Assembly (NCBI RefSeq): GCF_029227915.1
Contig: NC_079887.1
Location: forward strand, 15,867,650 to 15,931,649
DNA: 64,000 nucleotides
Source: Hydractinia symbiolongicarpus
Lineage: Eukaryota; Cnidaria; Hydrozoa; Anthoathecata; Hydractiniidae
Direction of reading: 5' to 3'
Positions 10,661 to 22,135 of this stretch are shown here, piece by piece. The position numbers were made by a program, and so were the translations under genes. The notes under the pieces were generated by a model, which was not told where the DNA came from, did no database searches, and saw only the letters and a program-made list of their open reading frames with translations. How positions within the stretch are numbered: the first letter of the stretch is position 1; each line of letters begins with the position of its first letter.

Positions 10661-11940
10661 ATCATCATCATCATCATTCTCAGCTTAACGTCCGTTTTCC
10701 ATGCTAGCATGGGTTGGACGGGGTATATTAATGACCCTCTTCCAATCTGATCTAGACTGTGTTAGATCTAAACTCAACTTCCTCTGTATCAAGTCTGTCC
10801 TTATAACCTCCTGCCAAGTCTTTCTAGGTCTGCCTCTAGGCTTTGCCCCTGGAACTATCAAGTCTCTACACTTTCTTACCCAATTATCCTCCTCCATTCT
10901 TTCCAAGTGCCCCAGCCAATTTAATCTTCTTATCTGGATAACATCTTCAATTCTACGGAGACTTAGCCTGCTTCTTAGCTCATCTGAACTCTTTCTGACT
11001 CTCAGACTGGCGTTACACATCCACCTAACCATTCTCATATCATTCCTTTCTAAACGGTCAAGATCTTCCTGCTTCACTGCCCATGTCTCACTACCGTACA
11101 ACATAACACTTCTTACACAGGCCTCATACAACCTACCTTTTACCTCAATTGACAGGACTCTGCTAGTCAACAAAGGAAGTAACTCTCTGAACTTTTTCCA
11201 AGCAGAACCTATCCTGCAAGTAACACTTCTTTCAACACCCCCTTCACTGCCCAACATATCACATAAGTAACGGAAGTTCTCAACTATCTCTAACGAGCCA
11301 CTGTTGTACATCATTAAAGCTGAAAATACTTCATTTTCTATAATCTCACCTTTGCAACGCTTGCATACAAACTGAATGTCAGCTCTTAACCTTCCACTAA
11401 TACTACTGCACTTCTTATGTACCCAATGCTTGCAAGTCTGACAAAAAATTGAGTTACTACCAACCCCTTTCCTGCAAACTCCACAAGGCCACTTTCCAAC
11501 TACAAGGTCACACTTGGCTGCAATGCTACTAATCATGACTTTAGACTTTGCTGTGTTTACCTTTAGCCCTTTCTCTTCTAGTCCTTCCACTTCTCAAACT
11601 TTTCAACTAATTCTTCCATCGACTCTGCCATGAGAACCAAATCATCTGCATACAATAACTCCCATGGACAACCTGTTCTGAACTCCATCGACAGCGCTTC
11701 TAAAACTACAACAAACAACAAAGGACTAAGTACAGAACCCTGATGTACACCAACATTTACACTAAATTCATCACTAAGTGAATCGTTAATCCTGACACAA
11801 CTTCTAGCATTGCTGTACATAGACTGTACCATCATAACTAGCCACTCATCCACACCTAATTTTCTCATAGCCCACCAAATAACTTTACGTGGCACTCTGT
11901 CAAAAGCTTTCTCTAAATCTACAAAGGCAAAATAGAGATT
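10661..11940 (-). mobile_element. RTE-like LINE, 5'-truncated, frameshifted
   Basis: Minus-strand reverse transcriptase. 11578-11895 holds the palm with VHQGSVLSPLLF and the catalytic YADD (ELLYADDLVLMA). A frameshift at about 11580 moves to 10685-11590, which carries a zinc-finger-like C-x2-C, C-x2-C, H-x3-C and C-x2-C block, then the downstream region with LYGSETWAVK and RLNWLGHLERM, ending near the 3' terminus. The 3' end at 10661-10680 is a (CAT)n run, and next to it lies TTTTCCATGCTAGCATGGGT, a palindromic tail sequence widespread in marine invertebrate LINEs. The 5' half of the ORF is absent. RTE-like placement is inferred from the microsatellite 3' tail and RT type. Relatives: 3964-4176 and 17786-18445. 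Confidence 0.85.
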
Positions 11941-11957
11941 CTTTAATTAAAGTGTGA

Positions 11958-13120
11958 AAGTAATTTCTTTAGGGATCATCTCAAAATGTTTGTATGTTTT
12001 TTTCGTATAATTGTACGAACGCTACGAAGTACTTCGTTTCGTGAAACGAATGTCATACAAAGTGCTTCGTTTAAAATAAAAAATGTAAACGAAGTTTATA
12101 CAAACTTTTTTAATATATGATACAAACTCAAACGAAGTTTTTTTATCGTATAAAATGAAATGATACGAACTTTGAACAAAGTAAATTGCTATATGGCGTA
12201 ATTGCGCATAATTATTTCAATACAAAACCAGAAACAAAAGAATTAAACAATTTTTTTTAAAAGACGAAAAGAAATGATATAATCTTTAAACGAAACCCGA
12301 AATAAAAGAGGTTGACTTCTTTGAAAAGACTAGTAAAATTGCATATTTATAGGTTCAATCCAAGGCGATCTTTTCGTTTTATACGATCCCGTTTTCATGA
12401 TTTTTAAACGATCTATGGCGATCTTTTTGTTTTCTACGATCCTGTTTTCATGATTTTTAAACGATCTATGATGATCTTTCCGTTTTCTACGATCCTGTTT
12501 TCATGATTTTTAAACGATCTACGGCGATCTTTTCGTTTATCTACAATCCCGTTTTCATGATTTTTAAACGATCTACGGCGATCTTTTCGTTTTCTACGAT
12601 CCCGTGTTCAGGATTTTTAAACGATCTACAGCGATCTTTTTGTTTTCTACGATCCTGTTTTCATGAATTTTAAACGTTCCACAGCGATCTTTTCGCTTTC
12701 TACGATCACGTTTTCATGATTTTTAAACGATCTATGGAGATGTTTTTGCTTTCTACGATGCCGTGGAGACGATCCCTAAAGACCTTAGATAATAAATCCA
12801 ATTAAAATAAACGAAGTTCAAATAACGAAACGAACTTTATAATTGTTGAAAAAATTTCAATATAAAACTATAGATAATAGTCCAATTATAATAAACGAAC
12901 CTCGTATAAGCAAATTTTTATACGAACTTCTTTTAAAATGATACGAACTACATACAAACTTTATTTTAAATGACACGAACTTTATGCGAACTTGTAATTT
13001 TGATGATACGAAAAAGTTCGTATTAAAAATAAAATGATACGAAAAATTTTATAAATCGATACAAAGTTTTTTATGCGAATTATACGAACTACGTACGAAC
13101 ATTTTGAGACAGTACCTTGA
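11958..13120. mobile_element. Non-autonomous inverted-repeat element enclosing a tandem array
   Basis: A region of about 1.16 kb with no coding content is bounded by inverted sequences: TCTCAAAATGTTTGTATG at about 11972 and its near reverse complement (CGTACGAACATTTTGAGA) at about 13095-13112. A nested pair, CTTTAGGGATCATCTC at 11958 and GAGACGATCCCTAAAG at about 12768, bounds the array alone. Both arms are dense in CGAA/TTCG words. This may be one element inserted in another or a satellite-carrying DNA transposon. No clear target duplication was seen. Confidence 0.5.
12363..12775. repeat. 53-bp tandem repeat, about 8 copies
   Basis: The motif CATGATTTTTAAACGATCT recurs with starts at 12396, 12449, 12502, 12556, then variant copies at 12609, 12662 and 12715. 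Period is 53 bp (one 54). Each unit contains two or three GATC words in a CGATCTTTTCG / CTACGATCC context. Copies diverge by a few substitutions, more in the last two. No ORF. Confidence 0.9.
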
Positions 13121-13429
13121 TACGAGTTAGTAAAGGTTTCAAAAGACTATTGATGTAACTAAAATAGTTATGAAGAAATTAAAATAGTACTGATGCGTAG
13201 TGCATATATAATTACAATTTGATTAAAATCTGTCAAAGTATATACATATTTACAAAGGTTTTTTTAAACCTTTTCTCCTATTTAAACCCCACAATAGGTA
13301 CATTAGGAAAGACTTTGCAATGTTCTTCATTTGGTGTCAAAAGCAAGTGGATTTTAGATAACATTCCCCTAATATTCATAAATGCTGGGTGATAAGTAAT
13401 ATTAAAGGTGAAATTATTATCATCATTCC

Positions 13430-15130
13430 TAGTTTTAAACCATCTTACTACTGTGACCTCTATCCTGCAACCATGATTCTAGCTCATTGCACCTCTTATC
13501 GAAAAATTCTGCCTCTGAACAAATCCTATTAAGCCTAAGTGCTTGACTATATGCTATACCTCTGATGGAATGAGGAACGTGACAAGATGAAACCTGTAGA
13601 TACTGATAAGTATCAGTAGGTTCTACATAAAGGTTGGTAATAAGATGGTTGTCTTTGCAAATAACTTTTACATCTAAAAAATTAACACTACCTCTAGAAA
13701 ATGAAAAAAAACTTAATGGTGGAATGGCAACTGTTTCAAAGTTCAAGAAACTTAATCAATTTTTCCTCTCCATGCTGCCACAACATAAAAATATCATCAA
13801 TTTATCTCCATCAAACAAATCAGCCATAAAAATATTGGCATATAAAGGGGCCATTTTTGTCCCAATTGCTGTTCCTTGAAGCTGCCTTAAAAATTCTAGA
13901 GAACACACTCCACCAGATCCTTTAGTGTGTCTGAGACGCTCTTATCCTCCCTAACATCTAACGCCCTACGTCATCCTGATGAGGAATATTAGGGTAAAGT
14001 CCTACAACATCGACCATGCAGAGTAAAACACAACACCTGTTTTGCAATAGGTTGTAGATAATAATCTACAAATGAAATGTTTTCTGTAAAGTAGCCACAG
14101 TTAGAGATAACAGGTCGGCCTGGAACATTTTGCAGGCGCTTATGAACTTTAGGTAACAAATAAAACCTTCCTACTCTCGGATTTTCAACAAAAAAGTATT
14201 TCATCGTTTTGTTGCTAACATCGTTTTGTTGCTCACCTCTTAATTTAACTTTACTGAGATGCAACTTGATAATATTTACAAGAGGAATGACTACATCTCC
14301 TTGCACTTCTTTGTACACCTTCTTATCATCTAGTTGACTGTCAGCTTTCCGAAGGTAGTCTGACCTGTCCCACACTACGACTGCTGAGCCTTTGTCAGCC
14401 CTCTTGATTACTATCAAAGTATCATCTCTTAAAGTATACAAGGCCTGACGCTCATCTCTCGTCAAATTTGAAATTTTAATTTTCTGTCTATGGCTAAAAT
14501 CTCCTCTCCTAATCTGCTAAGGTACATGTCCATAGCTCGTTTGAAACTTTTGTCTGACAAAACTTTTAGATCTCAGAATTTATTGAATAGTCCTGGTCCT
14601 TTTAATCCACGAGCAAGCCTATTCATAGCCAACCTGGCCATTCTGGCTAACTTACCGACTCCTGACTTAGTTAAAAGAACTAAGTAGACATAAATCTCTT
14701 TTACCTGGCCCCTTCTTTGTTGGTAACCAGGTTTTACACAAAAAATCCAATCATGCGGTTCTTAACTAATGTGGAGATGAACGCTGAAGGATCACAGATG
14801 AAGCAAGTCTGCACAACTGCACTTACAGGTGGAACAGACATTTTATCATGGATTTAATTGTAGATAATTTCTTCATTTGACAAATTTTTGTATACGTTTT
14901 GGTAAAATGTAGCTGAACTGGATGACCTGAAAAATAATAAATAAATTTATGAAAATGACAGTATAGTTATGCATACTATTTCAGACAAGTAGAAAAGGAA
15001 GTTAAGATTGAGAGAGTCGCGATTCAAACGTCCCACACTTTTCTACCACAAAATTAATGCGCAACAAAGATTAACCTTGAAACCAACCCGTATCGCACGT
15101 GTAACATCCTTTGCACGTGCGCTCCTAAAC
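13430..15130 (-). mobile_element. Penelope-like retroelement, inactive
   Basis: Minus-strand fragments of a Penelope-like RT. 14490-14690 encodes an N-terminal region rich in basic residues. 13989-14465 has TLRDDTLIVIKRADKGSAVV, then RFYLLPKVHKRL and GRPVISNCGYFTENIS, all family hallmarks. About 13860-13900 has LQGTAIGTKMAPLYANIFM. At the catalytic Y-I-D-D the Tyr codon reads TAA (13802-13804), followed by I-D-D-I-F in the same frame. 13435-13746 is the following region (SFFSFSRGSVNFLDVKV). Frameshifts separate the pieces. Non-coding sequence up to about 15130 belongs to the same repeat, because 27640-28440 repeats both it and the N-terminal part. A GIY-YIG endonuclease was not recognised. 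Confidence 0.85.
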
Positions 15131-17785
15131 AAATAAATAGGCATTTTGAAAATCACATACCTGGAGCAAATTAGATACGCTACGCAATCAAGTAACATTG
15201 TCAACTGGTGGACGTGATTGATCACGTAAGCACATATTTACAAAATGAGAAGCCTGATGATGCTAGCCTGCTAAATAGAAGATGCTTTCTTAAAATACCT
15301 ATGGCAAATAATTTAATAAGTATTATCCTAATTTGGCCATGTTATCAGCTAAAAAAATATTAGGTAGTGAGAAATTTCGAAAACATTGAAAACCATCCTT
15401 GAGCTCAACACCAATTGCACACCACAGTCCTTAGCTAATAAAGTTGTTTCTGACAATTGAAATTAATTTTTCTTTACCTATTTGTACAGTGGTTGATCGG
15501 TACTTCAGAAACTGAAAACAAGTTTTATATATTCTATTGTGTGGGAATATGAATATCCAGCATTCTCTTTAAGGCCACCATCAAAAATATGTTGTGTTCG
15601 CATCCTGATGACCCGGACCCCGGTTGGGTGTATTTTTTCCCGGGATTTTCAGATCGGAGCAAGCAAATTCGTTCCCAGGGCCAAGACAGTATAGCTCCAC
15701 TCGACATCGTTTGTAGATAATTTTTCGCTGCCCTGTACACTGTCAGTGCCCTAAAGGAATTAATTCTTACTAAAATTAATTTTTGCGAGTTTTTGTCAAT
15801 TTTGCATAGCTACATTAGTTCTGGCGAAAAAAAAAATAGTTTTGAAAATATCTCGCGAAATTTTTTCCCGGTTTTTTTTCGACTTACAGGCTCGGGTTTT
15901 TATTACCAAAAGGGAGTCAGCCTAGGGACGCGAACAAAACATATTTTTGATGACAGCCTAATACACCTTTACGATAATTCAATTGTGCATGCGTTCCTAC
16001 GGCTTTCCATCGTTTTACAATATCGGAAAAAAGGAGGTAAAATTGTGTTTTTATGAGAGTTTGTTAGAGGCGAAAGCGTGTTTTCTCCAGTTTTTTAACT
16101 TCCGTCCAATCAATTTCTTTTAAATTTTCAGGAAACGTTAATAATAAAAAGATACAACTTATGTGTACTTTTCATTAAAAACAAAACGCGACAAGAAAAG
16201 TTCTCACGAAAAAACGTATTTTCTCCTTAATAAACTCTTATAAAAGTGTGATGTTTACCTCCTCCAATCGCAAAATAAGCTGCGATGGAGTGTTAGTTTT
16301 CCCGAATTATCGTAAAGGTGTATTGACTTTAGTTGACTTTATCTTATTACAAAAACAAAGCACCCAAAACAACTGATTTAACACTATGGTTGGTGTTCAT
16401 CTAGTAAATTGGATGGTTCTCTCATTCAACACAACACAACGCAAAATCAATAGATGAAATAGACTACGCAGGGATAGAGGTGTATAGATTGTCTCATATA
16501 AAAGAGGTTCAAGAAACTTTGTTTTGCTAGCTATCTATAGGTAGCTAGTAAAACGGTAGATTTAGATGCTCCAGCTGTACTTCACTCCTGTGTCCTGTTC
16601 TTCCTCCTCTCGCTCGATTTATTTATGTTTTTGTCTCGCTTGCTGGAATTTGGAGGCAAATAAGATAAATTATTTTGTGTGTTGTTTACACCACACTACA
16701 ACAGCCGGACCGAGAGAAGCGCCAAACGGTTAACAAACTAAAAGCAAAGCTTTCTTTTCTTAGAAGATAGAGGAAGATATGCATATTTTGCATGACTAGC
16801 CTCACAAATATCAAGGCATATACCCTCTCCATTATTTTAAGGAGTGGCCATGTCTTAGATAGAGAGTCCTAGAGTATTTAATGCTATGCAGACCCAATTT
16901 AGGAGGGTCCACGCTCTACCGAACCAGAAAACTGCTTTTGATGTCGCCGAAAAAGTTAGCTAGCTATGTCTCAAATGTTTATCGACAAATTAAACATCTG
17001 GAACTCAATAACATGAATTTAATGTCAATAGCCTAAATTTAAATTTATAAAGCATTGCCAATGCATTTATAAATTGAGGCCAGTACTTATCAGAGAGGGT
17101 AGTGACGTCAATAATTCTTTTCCTGCTTGGATAAATTAGGGACAACTCGGGACTAAATTGGGTAAGTTACTCAAACCTGGTTCCCTCAAATCAGTTGCAG
17201 AATGTATATTATAACCGTTTGTCAAAAGCACATAACCCATATTTTCTCGATCAGTGTTGCAAGATCTATACAATACAATGACATCAAACATGAATTTTGT
17301 TGAGTTTTGCTTATATCAGCAAAAGATTTTAACCCTTATATCCCTGTGTTCCAATAGTTTTCAAATGAGCTACGGAACTATAACAAAAAATGTTTGTTTG
17401 GAGAATTTCTCATGTGTGTCTTTTTGGGTTGCCGTCATGATTACTTATTCAAGTTACAGTTATACAAATATAGATTGTTCCAAAGCAATGTATGTAATAA
17501 AAGGATGTATATATTATGTTTTTATTTAAGAAAAATAACCTTATTTGATTACTCTATGGTACAGTAAATTTTATTTTCATATTTTTAATTGCTGTTGTTT
17601 ATGAATTCTAAAGACTCCATACTAAAAGTATTCTCAACATTGTCTCAAGCAGGTTATTGTTATTTGAACAATAAGTTTTGCTGATCCATTTATCTTTTAG
17701 CAATGTAAGTTGTGCATATGCTGAAGCTTACTGTGCTGCAGTTGCTAGATGGATTTACAGACATCTTATCACGGCAGTGGATTAA
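15131..17785. other. Non-coding interval with abutting inverted repeats
   Basis: No supported gene. 15573-15605 is an imperfect inverted match to 15926-15958 (about 28 of 33). Immediately after, 15960-15980 is a perfect 21-bp inverted match to 16304-16324, and the match continues imperfectly inward (for example GGAGGTAAA near 16035 and 16255). The rest, including a pyrimidine-rich block at 16560-16650, has no recognisable content; it could hold the promoter and first untranslated exon of SLC30A9. Confidence 0.6.
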
Positions 17786-18445
17786 CTGTCATCATCATCA
17801 TTCTTCGCTTAATGTTTGTTTTCCATGCTAGCATAGGCTGGAAAGTGTATATTAATAACCCTCTTCCAATCTGATCTAGACTGTGTCAAATTCCTCTGCA
17901 CCAAGTTTGTCCTTATTGCCTCCTACCAAGTCCAGGAACTATCAAGCCTCTGCATTTTCTCACCCAATTATTCTCTTTCATTCTTTCAAAGTGTCTCAAC
18001 TAACTCTATCTTCCTTTAACATCTTTAATGCTACTGATACCTAGCCAGCTTCTTAGCTCATCTGAACTTTTTCTGTTTCTTAGACTGGTTACACATCCAC
18101 CTAATCGTTCTCATATAATTCCTTTCTAATCAGTCATGATATTCATGCTTTACTGCCCATGTCTTACTACTGTACAACATAAAACTTCTTGCACAAGCCT
18201 TATACAACCTACCTTACACCTTAATTAACAAGACTCTGCTGGAAGTAACTCTCTGAACTTTTTTCAACCAGACCCTATCCTGTAAGTAACAATTCTTCCA
18301 ACATCCCCTTCACTACCCAACACATCACATAAATAACAGAACTTCTCAGCTATCTCTAATGAGCCACTGTTGTACATCATTAAAGCTGGAAATACTTCAT
18401 TGTCTATAAATAACTGTATGTGTAACTATCAAAAGCTTTCTCTAA
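17786..18445 (-). mobile_element. Internally deleted copy of the RTE-like LINE (copy 3)
   Basis: Starts with a (CAT)n run and follows the 3' part of the LINE at 10661-11340 with many substitutions and small deletions. Near 18405 it jumps to sequence equivalent to about 11905, ending with AAAGCTTTCTCTAAATCTAC. About 560 bp of the middle, including the YADD core, is missing. Older and more diverged than the copy at 10661-11940. Confidence 0.85.
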
Positions 18446-18731
18446 ATCTACCAAAAATAAGAATTTTTTTTTTTGCTTATTTTTTTGGGTGGCAGTTTGC
18501 AGAATGGCAGAATTTAATTTGCTGGATAAGAAAATATATTACATTTGACGGGAATGTAATTTAAGGTGGATGATGAAAATTTTTGTTTTTTAAAAAAAAG
18601 ATTTTTTCCTTAAAGTATCTTGATAGTAAAATAATCTTTAAATGTGCCATTGATTCACAAAAACCTTCTTGAGTCTTTAAACTTTGTTTCTTTGTTTAAA
18701 CATAATAATTAGTTAATGATTTTATTTTTAG

Positions 18732-20427
18732 ATCCTAAATTATTATAGTCATGAAGAATGCTTCGAAGCTGTCTGTGTATCTCGTTCAATTAAAAAAAGG
18801 GAGTGAAGTATTGGGTTCATGCAATGTTTTGAATTCAAAGCATAGATCATTTCACTGTACTTGTATTAAGTATAATACAACTGACAAAGGACCTAATATT
18901 TCAAGTACATATAAAAATGCTCATAATGATAAGAACATAAATAAAATGAATGTAGCTGTTGCTGACCAATCTTTTATTAAAGATGTTGTCTTTGATTCAC
19001 CATCAGAGCAGCCATTTTATTATCGACCTGCTGCAAGCACCATAGATTACAACGTTGTGTATACAAAAAACACTTTTATATCAGCTTCACGAGCTTTAAG
19101 CGACTACTTGTTAACTCCTGAGGATTTAGAAGGAATGAGAAAAACGTTTGTTCGTACTGCTTACAATGACAGTAATGAACCCCCAGATTATTGTTATTTG
19201 AAACTAGATGTCGAGAAAAGAGCCCTGGAAAGATGGGGTAGTATGGAAGCTTTACGGAGAGAATGCGGACGAAGAAGAGAAGCATTGGAGGCTGGTGAAA
19301 GGTATAGAAAAGGTTTAAGTTCCTTAATTGGACATCTAAAAAAGACTGTTAAGGATCAAACAAAAAAAGAAGAGGAAAATAAACTTTTTGGTTCTCGCGC
19401 GCAACGAGAGCTAATGGTTAAAGGATCTGCTAAAGTTGTACTTTATGCTATTGCTTCAAACTTGACTGTTACGTTTATTAAATTTGGTGCATATTTTTAC
19501 ACTGGCTCAGCATCAATGCTGTCAGAAGCAATTCATTCATTGGCTGATGCGGCAAATCAAATGTTGCTAGGTGTTGGCATTTGGCAATCGATTAAGAAAC
19601 CATCTCCAGACCATCCTTATGGTTGGTCCAAGTCTCGATATATCTACTCCCTTATTAGTGGTTGTGGAATATTTTTTCTGGGATGTGGATTTTCTGTGTA
19701 CCATGGTATATCTGAACTTTTTACACCAACAAACTTGGAATCATTATACACTGCTTATGGTGTATTAGGTATCTCTTTTGCAGTTGAAAGCTTGACCATG
19801 GGACTAGCATTGAAACAAGTTATTAAAAGTGCTAATGAAAGTGGAGTTTCCCTTAGTGAGTATGTTACAAGAGGACGTGACCCTAATGCAGTAGCAGTGT
19901 TATTAGAAGATAGTGCTGCACTGATTGGAATTATTATTGCCGCAACTTCAATCGGATTGACAAATTATACTGGAAATGCAATTTTTGATGCTGTAGGATC
20001 TATTTCGATAGGAGCTCTTTTAGGAATTGTTGCAGTGTTCTTAATACAAAGAAATGCTGACTCGTTAGTAGGACGATCAATTCATCCTGATCGATTGAGG
20101 CAAATCATTAATGTTTTGGAAAATGACATTATGATTCGATCTCTTCATGATGTAAAAGCAACAGACATGGGGGCAGATACAGTACGATTTAAAGCTGAAG
20201 TCAATTTTGATGGGAGAGAACTTACTCGTGTCCATTTAAATCGCTTAGACATGGATGTTGTGTTACAAGAAATGAGAAAAATTAATACACCAGAACATGT
20301 TGAACAGTTTATGTTAGAACATGGGGAGCAAATTATTGATGTTCTTGGCTCTCAAGTTGATCGAATAGAACGAAATTTAAAAAAACATTCACCTGAAGTA
20401 AGACATGTTGATTTGGAGATATTGTAG
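18732..20427 (+). CDS. SLC30A9: SLC30A9 / ZnT9 mitochondrial cation (zinc) transporter
   Basis: ZnT9 is a cation-diffusion-facilitator protein of the inner mitochondrial membrane that exports zinc from the matrix. The CDS runs from the ATG at 18751 to the stop at 20425-20427 (558 aa; human about 568). The N-terminus is basic and Ser-rich, fitting an import signal. Residues about 115-190 form the family's cytosolic/DNA-excision-like domain (LLTPEDL, FVRTAYNDS, DVEKRALERWGS). Transmembrane helices begin near residue 225. Conserved motifs are YTGSASMLSEAIHSLAD, DHPYGWSKSRYIYSLISG, VLLEDSAALIGIIIAA and SLVGRSI. The C-terminal cation-efflux cytoplasmic domain has IHDVKATD-like and FKAEVNFDGRE blocks and ends PEVRHVDLEIL, as in vertebrates. 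There is no intron in the coding region. An acceptor (TTTTATTTTTAG) ends at 18731, so the ATG lies at the start of a downstream exon. AATAAA occurs at 20556-20561. Confidence 0.95.
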
Positions 20428-20555
20428 CCATATTACTCAATTTGAAATAGTAATGTTTTTTGTTGCACAGTGTTTTTGTTGACGTAGATTATTTTAAATC
20501 AATTTAAGTCCTTGTTTTCTCTAAAAAAATTTAAAAAATTAACAGACCCTCTTTC

Positions 20556-20561
20556 AATAAA
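20556..20561 (+). terminator. Candidate polyadenylation signal of SLC30A9
   Basis: AATAAA about 130 nt after the SLC30A9 stop codon; a second AATAAA lies at about 20645. The TTAA transposon starts at 20700, just beyond, so the gene end appears intact. Confidence 0.5.
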
Positions 20562-20898
20562 CAAACTGTTTTTTTGTCTCAAGAATAAGTCAGTCCACAT
20601 TACCAATATTGATGTCTTTAATAGTCTTTTTACTAGAGGCAAACAATAAAAAATGATTGTGGAACTGTAAGCCACATTTTCCTTGATTTTTTTTATTAAA
20701 GGGAAACTAAGGTCAAAAAAAAATGTTGTTAAAAAAAAATTAAGAACGTTGTATAACATCTAAATAAACCATTGAAAAAAAATTAACTCTTAATTTTCAT
20801 TATTTAGGCTGTTTTAGCCCATTAAAGTTCTAAGGTTTTCTGAAATTAACCGTGTACTCCATTCACGGTTCCTCGTGAACCATACAGAATTATGACGT

Positions 20899-21735
20899 AT
20901 GAGCCGCGAGACTCAAAATCACTTAGACATGGATAGCAGCGAAGAAAGTAGTTGTGCTAGTGAACATAGCGAAGTATATAGTTCTGAAACAGATACAAGT
21001 ATTTGCAAAGGGTGTTATGATAACGAACCTGAATATACTGAAAGTCAGTTGAAAAACATTTGTTCATCAAAAACTGCGAATGATATTTCAGACGACGACG
21101 AAGATGAGGATTTAGACTCAAGCAGGTTAGAAAACTTACATTGGTGTAAGTGTAAAAAATGTGATATACACGAGTTAATGACTGTTGAAGAATGCAAGTG
21201 TTGTTTGGAGTTTACAACTTTACTGGGAGAAAAGCTGGAAGAGAATACATGTATTACCTTGCATAAAGATTTTAATATTCTTTGTTTAAATCGCACCGTA
21301 TTAGAGACAGCAAGCATTAGACATCGCAGATATCAAAATAATTTCAAGGATATAAAATCTTTTCAAAACAAGTAAGCTTATTATTCTACCTTTCAAAACA
21401 AATATAAAATATTACTTCATATGCGAAAAAAAAATGCGTTCTTTATCTACATAAAAGTTCGTTTACTGAATGTGAGTCAAAGAATATTTAAAAATATATA
21501 TACAACATTTTGTAAGGCCTAGGTTCCACAACAACAAAACATATTATATTCTTTTTAGACAACTACGCTTTCAGCATACAGACAATATACAGCTTGGGTG
21601 CATTACTATGAAACACTGGGAAAAGGATGTGGAGTTGTTATACCGGCATGCGTTGTGAAAAAAATTCGTGAAAGTTTCCCAGAAAAAGATGGAAAATATA
21701 CAGAAAATATACAAGCCAAATTTCCTTGTTCTTAT
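20899..21735 (+). CDS. P2X7-type cytoplasmic (ballast) domain protein, two exons
   Basis: The N-terminal 80 residues are acidic and Ser/Glu-rich. From about residue 88 comes LHWCKCKKCDIHELMTVEEC, then KCCLE, CITLHKDFNILCLNRTVLETA and HRRYQNN: the Cys/His zinc-binding core known from the C-terminal tail of vertebrate P2X7 receptors. No channel domain is present. Exon 1 ends at a GTAAGC donor (21372). Exon 2 begins after TTCTTTTTAG at 21559 and in the right frame encodes AYRQYTAWVHYY, VVIPACVVKKIRESFPEKDG, the domain's next block. The donor leaves phase 2 while exon 2 needs phase 0, so the junction as written shifts frame: either a mutation or an unseen splice choice. An ATG also occurs at 20893 but out of frame. 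Function of stand-alone copies is unknown; the location inside a transposon suggests transposon cargo. Confidence 0.7.
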
Positions 21736-21765
21736 AAAAAAAAGTGTATAACAAACAAATCAAAT

Positions 21766-22135
21766 CTACTTAGAAAATCGTTTTACTTTTTTATTTTTTT
21801 CAAGTATACTCAATTTTTCTGGACGATCTGTATACGCAATATTCCTTGGAGTGTCAAATCTGCCTTCCATATTTTCTACTTTCTTGTAGATGTTTTGGCC
21901 ATCTAGTTTTCGTTGCACTACCTCCATAAGCAACTTTTCAATAAAATCATGAGATTTTGCTTCCATGACTGGCTTCGCAATCCACTCCTTTGAATTTACT
22001 TGATAAATATCGCCATCTCTTCTCGCCCAAAGCGCCGCAACCACTTCTCTCCTTAGTAATAACAGCCTGCTTTCTGTCTACGTTACAGTTGTGATCGAGA
22101 ATAGCTAAATTTATCCGCGAGGCCATCACGTTCAA
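21766..22135 (-). pseudogene. DDE-type transposase C-terminal remnant
   Basis: Two overlapping minus-strand frames, 21947-22135 and 21766-22044, join across a one-base frameshift near 22030. The first has INLAILDHNCNVDRKQAV, a D-H-N-x-N-x-x-R-x-Q motif I associate with TTAA-type metazoan transposases. The second has WIAKPVMEAKSHDFIEKLL and VVQRKLDG, which follows it in that family. Nothing of the catalytic N-terminal part remains upstream of 22140. It faces the P2X7-type gene tail-to-tail. Confidence 0.6.

Noticed and set aside
10701-11270. 189-codon plus-strand ORF
   Set aside because: Antisense shadow of the LINE reverse transcriptase, which has recognisable motifs on the minus strand.
19076-19285. 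Minus-strand ORF within SLC30A9
   Set aside because: Antisense shadow of a strongly conserved coding exon.
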